From assembly GCF_014193695.1 (NCBI RefSeq), contig NZ_JACHZR010000001.1, positions 843,309 through 907,308 of the forward strand: DNA of 64,000 nt, read 5' to 3'. The notes below the pieces were generated by a model, which was not told the DNA's origin, did no database searches, and saw only the letters and a program-made list of their open reading frames with translations. The DNA comes from Rhizobium sp. BK316. Lineage in GTDB: Bacteria > Pseudomonadota > Alphaproteobacteria > Rhizobiales > Rhizobiaceae. How positions within the stretch are numbered: the first letter of the stretch is position 1; each line of letters opens with the position of its first letter. The position numbers and the translations under genes were made by a program. Positions 1 to 10,632 of the stretch are shown piece after piece.

Positions 1-634
1 TATCGCCCCGGCCGACCAACTTGATCAGCGGCGAGACCTCATGACTGACGGAAACCTGCTCGAAACCGATGGCGCGGGCAATGCGCGCCGCTACCGCTTC
101 ATGCTCCGGATATTTATAGGCATGCATGAAAACGATGGCGACAGCGCGGTAGCCCTTAGTGCGCAGATCGCGCAGCGCCGCTTCCGTCGATGCTTCATCG
201 AGATGAAGCTCGACCGTACCGTCAGCCAGTACGCGTTCGTCGAGCTCGACCACATCCTGATAAAGCGCTTCCGGCTTTATGATCTCCGTCGCGAAGATAT
301 TCTTGCGCTCCTGGTAGCCGATGCGCAGCGCGTCGCGGAAACCCTTTGTGGTGATCAGCGCGAGGCGTTCGCCCTTGCGCTCCAAGAGCGCATTGGTGGC
401 GACCGTGGTTCCCATGCGCACCTCGCCGATCAGCCCGGCCGGTATCGCTTCGCCGGCAGTGAGACCCAGATGCTGCCTGATGCCGTGGACGGCGGCATCA
501 CGGTAGGCTTCGAGGTTTTCGGAGAGCACTTTTCGAGCATGAAGCGCGCCGGATGGGTCGCGCCCGACGACATCCGTGAAGGTACCGCCACGATCGATCC
601 AGAAGTCCCAACTACCAGCCGCAATGCCCGACAA
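1..634 (-). CDS. 5-oxoprolinase / hydantoinase family protein, N-terminal part (runs off the window)
   Basis: The minus strand reads as the N-terminus of the 5-oxoprolinase (HyuA/OplA) family: a [17 protein letters not shown] stretch (the N-terminal sugar-kinase-like phosphate motif), then [15 protein letters not shown] and a [14 protein letters not shown] segment. Full-length enzymes have about 1200 residues, so only the first sixth lies here and the 3' end is off the left edge. The family cleaves 5-oxo-L-proline with ATP, though many members act on other cyclic amides. No ATG is usable: the frame is open only from a few codons upstream, and a TTG at 634-632 is preceded by GGAGG with five bases between, so I take that as start. 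Family assignment is firm; substrate is inferred. Confidence 0.85.
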   Translation of the reverse strand, partial: MSGIAAGSWDFWIDRGGTFTDVVGRDPSGALHARKVLSENLEAYRDAAVHGIRQHLGLTAGEAIPAGLIGEVRMGTTVATNALLERKGERLALITTKGFRDALRIGYQERKNIFATEIIKPEALYQDVVELDERVLADGTVELHLDEASTEAALRDLRTKGYRAVAIVFMHAYKYPEHEAVAARIARAIGFEQVSVSHEVSPLIKLVGRGD

Positions 635-737
635 AATCGCCTCCGCCAATCGTTTCCGACATCACTAAGAAATTATCGATAAATCGTCAACGTTTTTGCG
701 ACAGAGATATGCGATGCAGCCCGGAATTGTTGTGCAC

Positions 738-772
738 CAAAAACGAACGCCGCGGCCTGGGAGGCCGCGGCG
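738..772 (-). terminator. Rho-independent terminator of the kdu operon
   Basis: A perfect 10-bp inverted repeat (CGCCGCGGCC / GGCCGCGGCG, 748-772) with a 5-base loop lies about 70 bases past the kduD stop. On the minus strand it is followed by a T-rich tract (TTCGTTTTTGG). This is a classical intrinsic terminator shape in the direction of kduD transcription. Confidence 0.8.
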
Positions 773-841
773 ATAAGATTGGGATTATCGTGACCAGCGC
801 TCCAAGACGCCACTATTGGCCGGAACAGGCATGCTGTCGCG

Positions 842-1603
842 TCAGCGCGCCAGCCAGCCTCCGTCGACCGGCAGCACGGCGCCGTGCACGTAGTCGGATG
901 CCGATGATACCAGGAACACCACGGCACCGCCGATATCGCTCGGCTCACCCCAGCGGCCGGCCGGAATGCGGGCAAGGATGCTCGCGTTGCGATCAGCGTC
1001 TTCGCGCAGCGCCGTCGTGTTGTTGGTGACGAAATAGCCGGGCGCGATGGCGTTGACGTTGACGCCCTTGCCGGCCCATTCGCAGGCGAGCAGCCGCGTC
1101 AGCCCCGCAAGGCCGCTCTTCGAGGCCGTGTAAGACGGAATGCGGATGCCGCCCTGGAAGGAGAGCAGCGAAGCGATATTGATGATCTTGCCGCGGCCTT
1201 TTTCGAGCATGTGGCGAGCCGCCGCCTGAGACAGAAAGAAGGCTGTCTTCAGGTTGACATTCATCACCGCGTCCCAGTCTTCCTCGGTGAAATCGATCGC
1301 GTCGGCACGACGGATGATGCCGGCATTGTTGACGAGGATATCGAGACCACCAAAGCGCTCCAGCGCCTCCGCGACGATCGGCTTGACCGGTTCGATCGTG
1401 CCAAGATCGGCCTTGATCACGTGGAATTTGGTGCCGGCGCTTGCCACCAGCGCCTCCGTCTCATCCATCGACGAACGGCCGACGGCGACGATCGACGCAC
1501 CGGCCTCAGCCAATGCGACGGCGATCCCCTGCCCGATGCCGGTATTGGCGCCGGTGACCACGGCGATCTTGCCAGAGAGATCGAAAAGAGCCTGCATCGC
1601 CAT
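842..1603 (-). CDS. kduD: 2-dehydro-3-deoxy-D-gluconate 5-dehydrogenase / 2-deoxy-D-gluconate 3-dehydrogenase (KduD)
   Basis: A classical short-chain dehydrogenase of 253 residues, the usual KduD length. It shows the nucleotide motif TGANTGIG at residues 17-24, NNAG at 92-95, and the catalytic Ser145, Tyr158 and Lys162. KduD reduces 2,5-diketo-3-deoxygluconate to 2-keto-3-deoxygluconate in the cytosol during breakdown of unsaturated uronates from pectin-like polymers. Its neighbour is kduI, the preceding step, and the start ATG overlaps the kduI stop (TGATG), so the two are translationally coupled. A GTG just upstream and an ATG six bases downstream are alternative starts. The pairing with kduI makes this assignment stronger than for a lone SDR. 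Confidence 0.9.
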   Translation of the reverse strand: MAMQALFDLSGKIAVVTGANTGIGQGIAVALAEAGASIVAVGRSSMDETEALVASAGTKFHVIKADLGTIEPVKPIVAEALERFGGLDILVNNAGIIRRADAIDFTEEDWDAVMNVNLKTAFFLSQAAARHMLEKGRGKIINIASLLSFQGGIRIPSYTASKSGLAGLTRLLACEWAGKGVNVNAIAPGYFVTNNTTALREDADRNASILARIPAGRWGEPSDIGGAVVFLVSSASDYVHGAVLPVDGGWLAR

Positions 1604-2439
1604 CACTTGAGATCGCCGATTGCGATATGGTCCATATCGGTGAAGCTCTTGTTGTCGCCGGCCATCGCCCAGATGAAGCTGTAGTTCTTGGTGCCCGCGC
1701 CGGAATGGATCGACCAGGGCGGCGAGATGATCGCCTGCTCGTTAGCAACGAGCATGTGCCGCGTCTCACGCGGTTCGCCCATGAAATGGAAGACACGCTG
1801 GTCGGCATCGAGGTCGAAATAGAAATAGGCCTCCATGCGCCGGTCATGCGTATGACTCGGCATCGTATTCCAGATGCTGCCGGTCTCCAGGCTGGTGAAG
1901 CCCATCGTGAGCTGGCAGGACTGGCAGACTTCCGGATGAATATACTGGTAGATCGAACGCTTGTTGGCGGTCGCCGCCTCGCCCGGCGTCAGATGCCGCG
2001 CCTTGTCGCGCGTCAGGAGCACGGTCGGGTGGCTTGCATGGGCCGGCGTCGAAACGAGGTAGAATTTCGCGGAATTGCCGGCATCCGCACTTTCGAAGCT
2101 GACATCGACGGCGCCCTTGCCGATATAGAGGCAATCATATTTCGCCAGTTCGTAGGCCTTGCCGTCAACGACGATGCGGCCCGCATGACCGACGTTCAGC
2201 ACGCCAAGTTCGCGCTCCGCCAGAAACGTCTCCTGGCCGATGGCCTTCGGCGCCGTCAGCGCCAGAACCGCGCCGAGCGGCGCTGCACCACCGATGACCA
2301 TACGGTCATAGTGGGAATAGGTGAGCCTGATCTCGCCTGGTACAAACACCGTCTCGACCAAGAAGTGACGCCGCAGCGTTTCCGTATCGAAACCGCGCAC
2401 CGCTTCGGGATGGGAGGCGTGCCGTACGTCAATCTGCAT
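1603..2439 (-). CDS. kduI: 5-dehydro-4-deoxy-D-glucuronate isomerase (KduI)
   Basis: The protein has 278 residues, the same as the E. coli enzyme, and all four zinc ligands fall at the expected numbers: His196 and His198 (in SHTHD), Glu203 and His245. KduI isomerises 4-deoxy-L-threo-5-hexosulose uronate to 3-deoxy-D-glycero-2,5-hexodiulosonate, the substrate of KduD encoded just downstream. I chose the ATG at 2439 because it gives the family length and has an AAGGA sequence upstream; a longer open frame exists but runs antisense-like through the regulator gene. The start overlaps the end of the GntR regulator gene by 11 bases, so regulator, isomerase and dehydrogenase form one unit. Confidence 0.95.
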   Translation of the reverse strand: MQIDVRHASHPEAVRGFDTETLRRHFLVETVFVPGEIRLTYSHYDRMVIGGAAPLGAVLALTAPKAIGQETFLAERELGVLNVGHAGRIVVDGKAYELAKYDCLYIGKGAVDVSFESADAGNSAKFYLVSTPAHASHPTVLLTRDKARHLTPGEAATANKRSIYQYIHPEVCQSCQLTMGFTSLETGSIWNTMPSHTHDRRMEAYFYFDLDADQRVFHFMGEPRETRHMLVANEQAIISPPWSIHSGAGTKNYSFIWAMAGDNKSFTDMDHIAIGDLK

Positions 2440-3217
2440 TGGAATGATCCTTCTCTCCTCCGGATGCCGCCATCGACGGGGCATCCTCAATGAAATAAGC
2501 GGGGTCGAGCATCTCGGCCTTTTCGACTTCGTGCAGGAGCTTGCCGAGATGGAATTCCATGGCAGCCTTCGCACCGTCCTTGTCGCCCGCTCGCATGCAA
2601 TCGATGACGGCGGCATGTTCCTCGATGACGCGCGTCAGACGGCCCTGCTGCGGCAGCGTCAGCAGGCGATAGCGATCACTGTGAACCTTGACTTGCTGGA
2701 TGATCGCCCAGATGCCGGGAAAGCCGGCGATATTGCTGATGAGTTGGTGGAAATCATTGTCGATGACATGGAAGGCCGCGACATCACCGTCGCGGTGACA
2801 GGCGTCGAGATCGGCAAGATTGCGTTCCAGCGCCCTGAGACCCGCCGGCGTCATTTTCTCGACCGCGATCGAAACCGTTGTATCCTCTAGCGCCTTGCGC
2901 ACGAGGATCGCTTCGTAAAGCGCCCGGCGCGGAATACGGGAAACGAACGTGCCCGACTGCGGGAAGACGTCAACCAGACCGTCATCGGAAAGGCGGATGA
3001 TCGCCTCGCGGATCGGTGTGCGGCTGACGCCGAACTGCGCTTCGAGCTCCTTCTCGTTCAACAATTCCATCGGCTTGCGGCGCAACGATACGATCTCATC
3101 GAGAAGCGCATTGTAGACCAGCGTCGCCGCTCGCGGTGCGGCTGCGCGTTGATGCGAAAGCACTGTGACGCCTTGAAGAGATCGTTTTTTGCGCATGATT
3201 CCGGTGGGCGAATTCAT
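2429..3217 (-). CDS. GntR-family (FadR/FCD) transcriptional regulator of the kdu genes
   Basis: The N-terminal winged helix-turn-helix (about residues 30-95) has the typical LNEKELEAQFGVSRTPIREA recognition region. An all-helical FCD effector domain follows, with the metal-ligand pattern of the family (NDFHQLI at about 154-160, then EEHAAVI and a C-terminal MEFHLGKLL). Such regulators bind a small organic acid or sugar acid. It is first in the operon, overlapping kduI, so it probably senses an intermediate of uronate catabolism and also controls its own expression. It is not the IclR-type KdgR of enterobacteria. The target operator is not proven; a candidate lies at 3299-3316. Confidence 0.85.
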   Translation of the reverse strand: MNSPTGIMRKKRSLQGVTVLSHQRAAAPRAATLVYNALLDEIVSLRRKPMELLNEKELEAQFGVSRTPIREAIIRLSDDGLVDVFPQSGTFVSRIPRRALYEAILVRKALEDTTVSIAVEKMTPAGLRALERNLADLDACHRDGDVAAFHVIDNDFHQLISNIAGFPGIWAIIQQVKVHSDRYRLLTLPQQGRLTRVIEEHAAVIDCMRAGDKDGAKAAMEFHLGKLLHEVEKAEMLDPAYFIEDAPSMAASGGEKDHSNAD

Positions 3218-3673
3218 CGTGTTCCTTCACCGGCAAGATCCGAAAATCGAGCATCTGAAACCATCGACAAACGCCTCCCTGCAGCCCGACTAAAGAAGTA
3301 ATATATTAGTATCTAACTTCTGACAAGCGCGTCCTTCGTTCATGGAAATCATTGAAAATCGCTTGTGATAAGTTGGCCCGAGAATGGGGGCAGCGATTGA
3401 TGCGCTCGTCTTCAATGATCGACAGGCACAACCAGCCGTTCAACCGAATGGCATGGCGCCGCCGCGGAAACAACCACAGAGCGATTACGTCTGGCCACCG
3501 TTCCGTCAGCGACGCCGTATTTAAGACAGCATTGAAAGAAGGCTCTAATGCGCCATTTTTTGGCGTAACCAGAATGGCCGTTGCAGCCCTAAAGCAGGCT
3601 CAATGCAGGGGTCGGCGCGCGGTGCCGCCGGCGCCCGGGTTCAGGATGCACCGCGACCAGAGGGAACAAAAAA
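3218..3673. other. Intergenic region between the divergent GntR-kdu and betaine/histidine importer operons
   Basis: About 450 bases without a convincing gene. The left part is AT-rich around 3296-3320 and holds the candidate GntR operator. An open frame starting at 3352 runs into the binding-protein gene in another frame, with a composition (many Arg, His and Gln) unlike a protein. Start-proximal sequence before 3674 has GAGGGAACAAAAAA as the ribosome-binding region. Promoters for both directions must lie here but I could not place them with confidence. Confidence 0.6.
3299..3316. promoter_or_regulatory. Candidate operator of the GntR regulator (palindromes)
   Basis: Two overlapping AT-rich palindromes lie 80-100 bases upstream of the GntR gene: TAATATATTA (3299-3308, perfect) and TTAGTATCTAA (3306-3316, TTAG/CTAA arms). 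An outer GAAGT/ACTTC pair (3295-3299 and 3316-3320) encloses them. FadR-type GntR proteins bind short palindromes of this size near their own promoters, so this is a plausible autoregulatory site. Inference only. Confidence 0.4.
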
Positions 3674-4672
3674 ATGAAAGTACTTTTGGCATCCACCATT
3701 CTCACAGCTGGCGCCATGCTCGCGGGCGGCAGCGCTTTTGCTGCCGATTGCGGCAATATCACAATCGCAAGCATGAACTGGCAGTCGGCAGAAGTGGCTG
3801 CGAGCCTCGATAAGTTAATCCTCGAGGAAGGTTATGGCTGCACGGCGGAAATCGTCAGCGGCGATACCGTCCCGACGCTGACCTCCATGGCGGAAAAGGG
3901 AGAGCCGGACGTTGCACCGGAAGCCTGGGTCAGCCTGCAGCCGGAACTGGTCAAGCGCGGCCTTGAAGGCGGCAAGGTCGTCGAGGGCGCCAAGATCCTC
4001 TCGGACGGCGCAATACAGGGCTGGTGGATCCCCAAATACATCGCCGAGGCCCATCCCGACATCAAGACCATTCCGGATCTCCTGAAACATCCCGAGCTCT
4101 TCCCGGCACCGGAAGACAAGAGCAAGGGCGCCGTCTTCAACGGCCCGCAGGGCTGGGGCGGCACTGTCGTCACCGCACAGCTCTTCAAGGCCTATGATGC
4201 TGAGAAAGCGGGCTTTACGCTCGTTGATACCGGTTCTGCCGCTGGTCTTGATGGCTCGATTGCCAAGGCATATGAAGGCAAGCAGCCTTGGGTCGGCTAT
4301 TATTGGGCACCGACCTCGCTCCTCGGCAAATACGAAATGGTCAAGCTAGGATACGGAACGGAATACGACGCCGCCGAATGGAAGCGCTGCACCTCGGTTG
4401 CCGATTGCGCCGATCCCAAGCCGAATGCATGGCCGGCGGATGACGTGCAGACGCTGATCAGCAAGACCTTCGCCGATCGCGGCGGCCCGGCCATTGATTA
4501 CCTCAAGAAGCGCGCCTGGACCAATGACACCGTCAACAAGCTGATCGCCTGGATGACCGACAACCAGGCAACCGGCGAAGATGGCGCCAAATACTTCCTG
4601 AAGAACAACGAGCCTCTCTGGAAGGATTGGGTCTCGCCAGAAGCCGCAGAGAAGATCAAGGCTTCGCTTTAG
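3674..4672 (+). CDS. ProU/Hut-type ABC importer, periplasmic substrate-binding protein
   Basis: 332 residues with a clear Sec signal peptide (hydrophobic residues 4-22, cleavage probably after SAFA at about 23). The rest is an OpuAC-type binding domain with aromatic residues such as GWWIPKYI and WVGYYWAPTS, as expected for a box that cages a quaternary ammonium or imidazole ligand. Homologues include glycine-betaine binding ProX-like proteins and the histidine-binding HutX of Sinorhizobium. The permease and ATPase genes follow in the same direction. Which ligand is bound (glycine or proline betaine, choline, histidine) cannot be decided from sequence alone. A hairpin at 4689-4709 separates it from the permease gene. 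Confidence 0.85.
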   Translation: MKVLLASTILTAGAMLAGGSAFAADCGNITIASMNWQSAEVAASLDKLILEEGYGCTAEIVSGDTVPTLTSMAEKGEPDVAPEAWVSLQPELVKRGLEGGKVVEGAKILSDGAIQGWWIPKYIAEAHPDIKTIPDLLKHPELFPAPEDKSKGAVFNGPQGWGGTVVTAQLFKAYDAEKAGFTLVDTGSAAGLDGSIAKAYEGKQPWVGYYWAPTSLLGKYEMVKLGYGTEYDAAEWKRCTSVADCADPKPNAWPADDVQTLISKTFADRGGPAIDYLKKRAWTNDTVNKLIAWMTDNQATGEDGAKYFLKNNEPLWKDWVSPEAAEKIKASL

Positions 4673-4688
4673 TCACTCGGACATAACA

Positions 4689-4709
4689 TGGGCAGCTTAT
4701 CGCTGCCCA
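4689..4709 (+). terminator. Hairpin between binding-protein and permease genes
   Basis: Perfect 8-bp stem TGGGCAGC/GCTGCCCA with a 5-base loop, 16 bases after the binding-protein stop codon. No clear T-tract follows, so it is more likely an RNA-stabilising or attenuating hairpin than a full terminator. Confidence 0.55.
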
Positions 4710-4776
4710 GACAATCCTTCGGCGCGACGGCCAAAACAACAATCGGCCGCCGCCATTATCTATTTTGGGAACCGCT

Positions 4777-5664
4777 ATGGATTGGCTCTGGAAATTTCCG
4801 ACCATGAACGACGAGACGCTGCGCGCGCTGAAAAAGAGCGTGGATGAAGGATTTCGCGCCTTCACCCGCGCCTATGGCGACGGCATCGAAGCAGCCTTCA
4901 ACCCGCTGCAAAGCTTCCTCATCTGGGCTGAACGGTTGCTGACCGGCACGCCCTGGCCAATCGTACTGATCGTCTTTGCTGCCATCGCCTGGTTTGCCAG
5001 CCGCAGCTGGAAGGTGGTCATCGGCTGTGTGCTGACGCTTCTTGTCATTGGCTATTTCGACATGTGGCAGGATACGATGAAGACCGTGTCGATGATCTTC
5101 GTCTGCACTGTGCTCTCCATCGTGATCGGCCTGCCTCTCGGCATCCTGATGGCGCGGTCGAATACGATGCAGAGGATCGTCAACCCCATTCTCGACGTCA
5201 TGCAGACAATGCCGAGCTTCGTCTACCTGATCCCCGTCGTCATGCTTCTGGGTATCGGCCGTGTGCCCGGCGTCATTGCCGTCGTCATCTATGCCTTGCC
5301 GCCGATGATCCGTCTCACCAATCTTGGTATCCGCATGGTGGACGAGAATGTGCTGGAGGCGGCCGATGCCTTCGGTTCATCGAGCTGGCAGAAACTTCGC
5401 AACGTCCAGCTGCCACTGGCGCTGCCGACCATCATGGCCGGCATCAATCAGACGATCATGATGGCGCTCGCCATGGTGGTCATCGCCTCGATGATCGGCG
5501 TTCAGGGGCTCGGACAACCGGTTCTCAAGGCTATCTCCAACCAGTACTTCACCCTCGGCGTCTTCAACGGTCTCGCCATCGTCGGCATTGCCATCATCTT
5601 CGACCGCATCAGCCAGGCCTATGGCCTGCGGCTTCAGAAGCACCGGGAGATCGTGCATGGCTAG
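4777..5664 (+). CDS. ProU/Hut-type ABC importer, permease
   Basis: A 295-residue ProW-like permease. A long cytosolic N-terminus (about 50 residues) precedes a cluster of membrane segments. The EAA loop reads EAADAFGSSSWQKLRNVQLPLALP, typical of the coupling helix that contacts the ATPase. I prefer the ATG at 4777 (GGGA seven bases upstream, protein MDWLWKFP...) over a TTG 12 bases earlier. The stop overlaps the start of the ATPase gene by eight bases, indicating translational coupling. It moves the ligand delivered by the upstream binding protein across the inner membrane. Confidence 0.88.
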   Translation: MDWLWKFPTMNDETLRALKKSVDEGFRAFTRAYGDGIEAAFNPLQSFLIWAERLLTGTPWPIVLIVFAAIAWFASRSWKVVIGCVLTLLVIGYFDMWQDTMKTVSMIFVCTVLSIVIGLPLGILMARSNTMQRIVNPILDVMQTMPSFVYLIPVVMLLGIGRVPGVIAVVIYALPPMIRLTNLGIRMVDENVLEAADAFGSSSWQKLRNVQLPLALPTIMAGINQTIMMALAMVVIASMIGVQGLGQPVLKAISNQYFTLGVFNGLAIVGIAIIFDRISQAYGLRLQKHREIVHG

Positions 5665-6676
5665 CAATTCGATTGAAATCCGGAGCCTCTTCAAGATCTT
5701 CGGCCCGCGCGGCGGCGACTATGTGGAAGCGGTCAGCAACGGCATGTCGAAGACCGAGCTCAACAGAGAACATGGCCATGTTCTGGGTCTGAAAGACATC
5801 AACATCACCATCCCCGGCGGCAGGATCACCGTCATCATGGGCCTTTCCGGCTCCGGCAAGTCAACGCTGATCCGCCATATCAATCGGCTGATCGACCCGA
5901 CGTCGGGGGAGGTGCTCTATGGCGGCGAGGATGTCTGCCGTATGGATGCCCTGCAGCTTCGCGAATTCCGCCGCCGGAAGACTGCCATGGTCTTCCAGCG
6001 TTTCGGCCTGTTGCCGCATCGCAACGTTCTGCAGAACACCGTCTATGGTCTCGAAATCCAGGGCGTTGCAAAGGCGGAGCGTGAGGAACGGGCCAATGCC
6101 TGGATCAAGCGCGTTGGTCTGGAGGGCTTTGATGGGCACTATCCGAACCAGCTTTCCGGCGGCATGCAACAGCGCGTCGGCCTGGCGCGGGCGCTTACCA
6201 ATGATGCCGAAATCCTGCTGATGGACGAAGCCTATTCGGCGCTCGATCCGCTGATCCGCGTCGACATGCAGACCGTCCTCCTCGATCTGCAGAAGGACCT
6301 GAAGAAAACGGTCGTCTTCATCACCCACGATCTCGACGAAGCTCTCAGGCTCGGGGAGAAAATCGCCATCCTGCGCGACGGCGAAGTCATCCAGCAAGGC
6401 TCGGCGGCTGAGATCGTCCTCAACCCGGCCAACGATTACATCGCCGCCTTCGTCAAGGAGGTCAATCGCGGTCGAGTTATCAAAATCGGTGCCGTCGCGA
6501 AGCAGATCTCGGTCGAAAGCCAGCTGCAACTTGCCGAAGACATGGATATCGAAGGAGCATTGCGGGAAATGTCGCGGGCCGATGTCCCTTCTGCCCTGGT
6601 CGTCTCGCAAAATGGCCAGCCGCTCGGCGGCGTTTCGCTGCAGCAGTTGCTGGCGCTGCTCCTGCATCAGGCATGA
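5657..6676 (+). CDS. ProU/Hut-type ABC importer, ATP-binding protein
   Basis: 339 residues with Walker A GLSGSGKST, signature LSGGMQQRV and Walker B ILLMDEAYSALDP. Like other ProV-type ATPases it has an N-terminal extension before the first strand and a C-terminal tail of about 60 residues (VPSALVVSQNGQPLGGVSLQ) resembling a single shortened CBS-like module. In OpuA/ProV proteins paired CBS modules sense ionic strength; here the tail is too short for a full pair, which fits a nutrient importer better than a strictly osmotic one. The start ATG lies inside the 3' end of the permease gene. A terminator follows at 6695. Confidence 0.9.
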   Translation: MASNSIEIRSLFKIFGPRGGDYVEAVSNGMSKTELNREHGHVLGLKDINITIPGGRITVIMGLSGSGKSTLIRHINRLIDPTSGEVLYGGEDVCRMDALQLREFRRRKTAMVFQRFGLLPHRNVLQNTVYGLEIQGVAKAEREERANAWIKRVGLEGFDGHYPNQLSGGMQQRVGLARALTNDAEILLMDEAYSALDPLIRVDMQTVLLDLQKDLKKTVVFITHDLDEALRLGEKIAILRDGEVIQQGSAAEIVLNPANDYIAAFVKEVNRGRVIKIGAVAKQISVESQLQLAEDMDIEGALREMSRADVPSALVVSQNGQPLGGVSLQQLLALLLHQA

Positions 6677-6694
6677 CAATCTTAAGCAATCAGG

Positions 6695-6726
6695 CGGCAT
6701 GCGCCTCAAATGCGTGCCGTTTGTTT
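6695..6726 (+). terminator. Terminator of the betaine/histidine importer operon
   Basis: A 9-bp stem (CGGCATGCG / TGCGTGCCG, pairing throughout if two G-U pairs are allowed) with a 7-base loop is followed by TTTGTTT, 19 bases after the ATPase stop. This is a good intrinsic terminator. Confidence 0.7.
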
Positions 6727-6818
6727 AAACATGGTTAATTTTTTCATTATAATCATCTTATAGAAGGAACCGAACGATACGTCCGGGTGTTGATGGCACG
6801 CTGAGGAGGACCCTGAAG

Positions 6819-7019
6819 ATGTTCAAATTTTTCTCGATCAAGCCGTCGAATGAAGACTTCGACGCCGATACCGGCACCTATGCCGACGGCATGACCGACC
6901 GCTACCATCGTGATCTGGCCGGCCGGACCGAACACCGTGTTCGCTCGGCCCATGAGCGCGATTACGGCGCAGCCCGCGAGATCGTCGAACATGCGCCTCA
7001 TGGCGCAGTGGGTAACTGA
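6819..7019 (+). CDS. Small acidic hypothetical protein, 66 residues
   Basis: A short open frame with a strong ribosome-binding site (GGAGG nine bases before the ATG) and its own intergenic region after the preceding terminator, so it is probably a monocistronic gene. The protein is hydrophilic, starts MFKFFSIKP and is rich in Asp, Arg and His (DRYHRDLAGRTEHRVRSAHERDY), with no membrane segment, signal or Cys. I do not recognise a family. The composition and RBS support a real gene; function unknown. Confidence 0.55.
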   Translation: MFKFFSIKPSNEDFDADTGTYADGMTDRYHRDLAGRTEHRVRSAHERDYGAAREIVEHAPHGAVGN

Positions 7020-7248
7020 CCGGCGTATCGTCTCTCTTTGCTGATATCAGGCGTACCGACATACCTGCGTCTCTTGCGAGGCTACGTACCGGTTCTGGGC
7101 GGACAAATTCAGAGCATGCGACTGCGCCGATCGCAGCCGTCTCCGAAAGAGAAAACGGGCTGAAAAATCGAACGCCCAATACCGAACAGCGATGTTCGAT
7201 CACGCTACGGCATCGAAATCTCAATACATAGATTCAAAGGACGCTAAC

Positions 7249-7281
7249 GTCTGGACGCGGCGGCACCCGCCGCGTCCAGAC
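7249..7281 (-). terminator. Very strong terminator hairpin downstream of katG
   Basis: A perfect 15-bp inverted repeat (left arm GTCTGGACGCGGCGG) with a 3-base loop sits 13 bases past the katG stop. The T-tract is short in the katG direction, but the stem is the longest in the window, and it would also block transcription arriving from the left (AGGGCTTTT follows on the plus strand). Confidence 0.75.
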
Positions 7282-7293
7282 AGGGCTTTTCAA

Positions 7294-9525
<2,232 letters not shown>

Positions 9526-9608
9526 TTAAACTATCGGGGGCTGATCGCGTGCCCACACCTCGTCCCGGTTCGATCGGGGTCGGCACGCATCCTCCCTGTT
9601 CCTCCCTT

Positions 9609-9628
9609 TTATCGGAAGCATGTGATAA
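9609..9628. promoter_or_regulatory. Candidate OxyR binding site in the katG-oxyR intergenic region
   Basis: The inverted repeat TTATC-N10-GATAA lies about 40 bases upstream of oxyR and about 130 bases upstream of katG. LysR-family proteins bind dyads of this spacing, and divergent LysR genes usually regulate both themselves and the neighbouring target. A weaker dyad (TTACTG...GCGATAA) follows to its right. Inference from dyad symmetry and position. Confidence 0.4.
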
Positions 9629-9669
9629 TTTTAAGTTGGATTTACTGATGGCTGCGATAAGTTGGCCTT

Positions 9670-10584
9670 ATGACCAATATTACCCTCAAGCAGCTTCGCT
9701 ATTTCGAAGCCCTGGCACGTCACGGCCGTTTCCGGCATGCGGCCGATGCCTGTGCGATCTCGCAACCCGCTCTGTCCATGCAGATCAAGGAGCTTGAGGA
9801 AGAGCTCGGCGGAAATCTCTTCGAACGCGGTGCGCGCGAAGTGAAATTGACCGCTTTCGGACAGCTCTTTGCGCTGAGGGTTCGCGACATTCTACGGGCT
9901 GTGGACGAACTCGGCGACCTTGCCCGCGCCTCGCAGGACAGGCTGCTGACGCGGCTGAGGATCGGCATCATTCCGACCATCGCCCCCTATCTGCTCCCGG
10001 CGATTATCAGCGACCTGAACAGAACCTTCGATAATATCGAAATTCAGGTGCGCGAAACGCTGACGGCCAGGCTGGTTCATGAAGTGGCGCAGGGCGAGCT
10101 GGATCTGGCGGTGGTCGCATTGCCGGTATCGGAGCCATCGCTGACCGAAATCAGGCTGTTCGAAGAGGAGTTCCTGCTGGTCCGACGGCGCGAAGACGAA
10201 GGCAAACCGGTGCCGGAACCCGAGGCTCTGCGCGAAATGCGCCTGCTTCTCCTGGAGGAAGGGCACTGCTTTCGCGATCAGGCCCTGTCCTTCTGCGGAA
10301 TAGAATCGACGCGTCCCCGCGAAATCATGGAAGGCAGCTCGCTCTCGACGCTGGTGCAGATGGTCAGCGCCGGTATCGGCGTCACCCTCATCCCCGAAAT
10401 GGCGGTGCCGGTGGAGACGCGCTCGGCGGATGTCTCCATCTCCCGGTTTCGCACGCCCCAACCCTTGCGAACGATCGGAATCATCTGGCGCAATTCGACG
10501 CCTCTGGCCAAGCAGCTGCTCCAGATTTCCGAGGTCATTCGCCATTCGGCCGGAAGCCTGCGCCATCAGGTCTCTGCGGAATGA
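9670..10584 (+). CDS. oxyR: Hydrogen-peroxide sensor OxyR (LysR family)
   Basis: 304 residues with a LysR winged helix-turn-helix at about 5-65 (MTNITLKQLRYFEALARHGR, SQPALSMQIKELE). The effector domain carries the OxyR hallmark: Cys200 and Cys209 in EEGHCFRDQALSFC, the same spacing as the Cys199-Cys208 redox pair of E. coli OxyR, which forms a disulphide on peroxide exposure. With katG divergent next to it, it is the likely activator of katG. This is more specific than a generic LysR call because both sensing cysteines and the GHC context are present. Confidence 0.93.
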   Translation: MTNITLKQLRYFEALARHGRFRHAADACAISQPALSMQIKELEEELGGNLFERGAREVKLTAFGQLFALRVRDILRAVDELGDLARASQDRLLTRLRIGIIPTIAPYLLPAIISDLNRTFDNIEIQVRETLTARLVHEVAQGELDLAVVALPVSEPSLTEIRLFEEEFLLVRRREDEGKPVPEPEALREMRLLLLEEGHCFRDQALSFCGIESTRPREIMEGSSLSTLVQMVSAGIGVTLIPEMAVPVETRSADVSISRFRTPQPLRTIGIIWRNSTPLAKQLLQISEVIRHSAGSLRHQVSAE

Positions 10585-10632
10585 ACCCGATCCTGCACTT
10601 GCCGATTCCGTGACGGATTTTACTGCCCCACT

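Noticed and set aside
3352..3813. 153-codon frame upstream of and overlapping the betaine/histidine binding-protein gene
   Set aside because: Overlaps the signal-peptide coding region in another frame; composition and lack of RBS argue against it.
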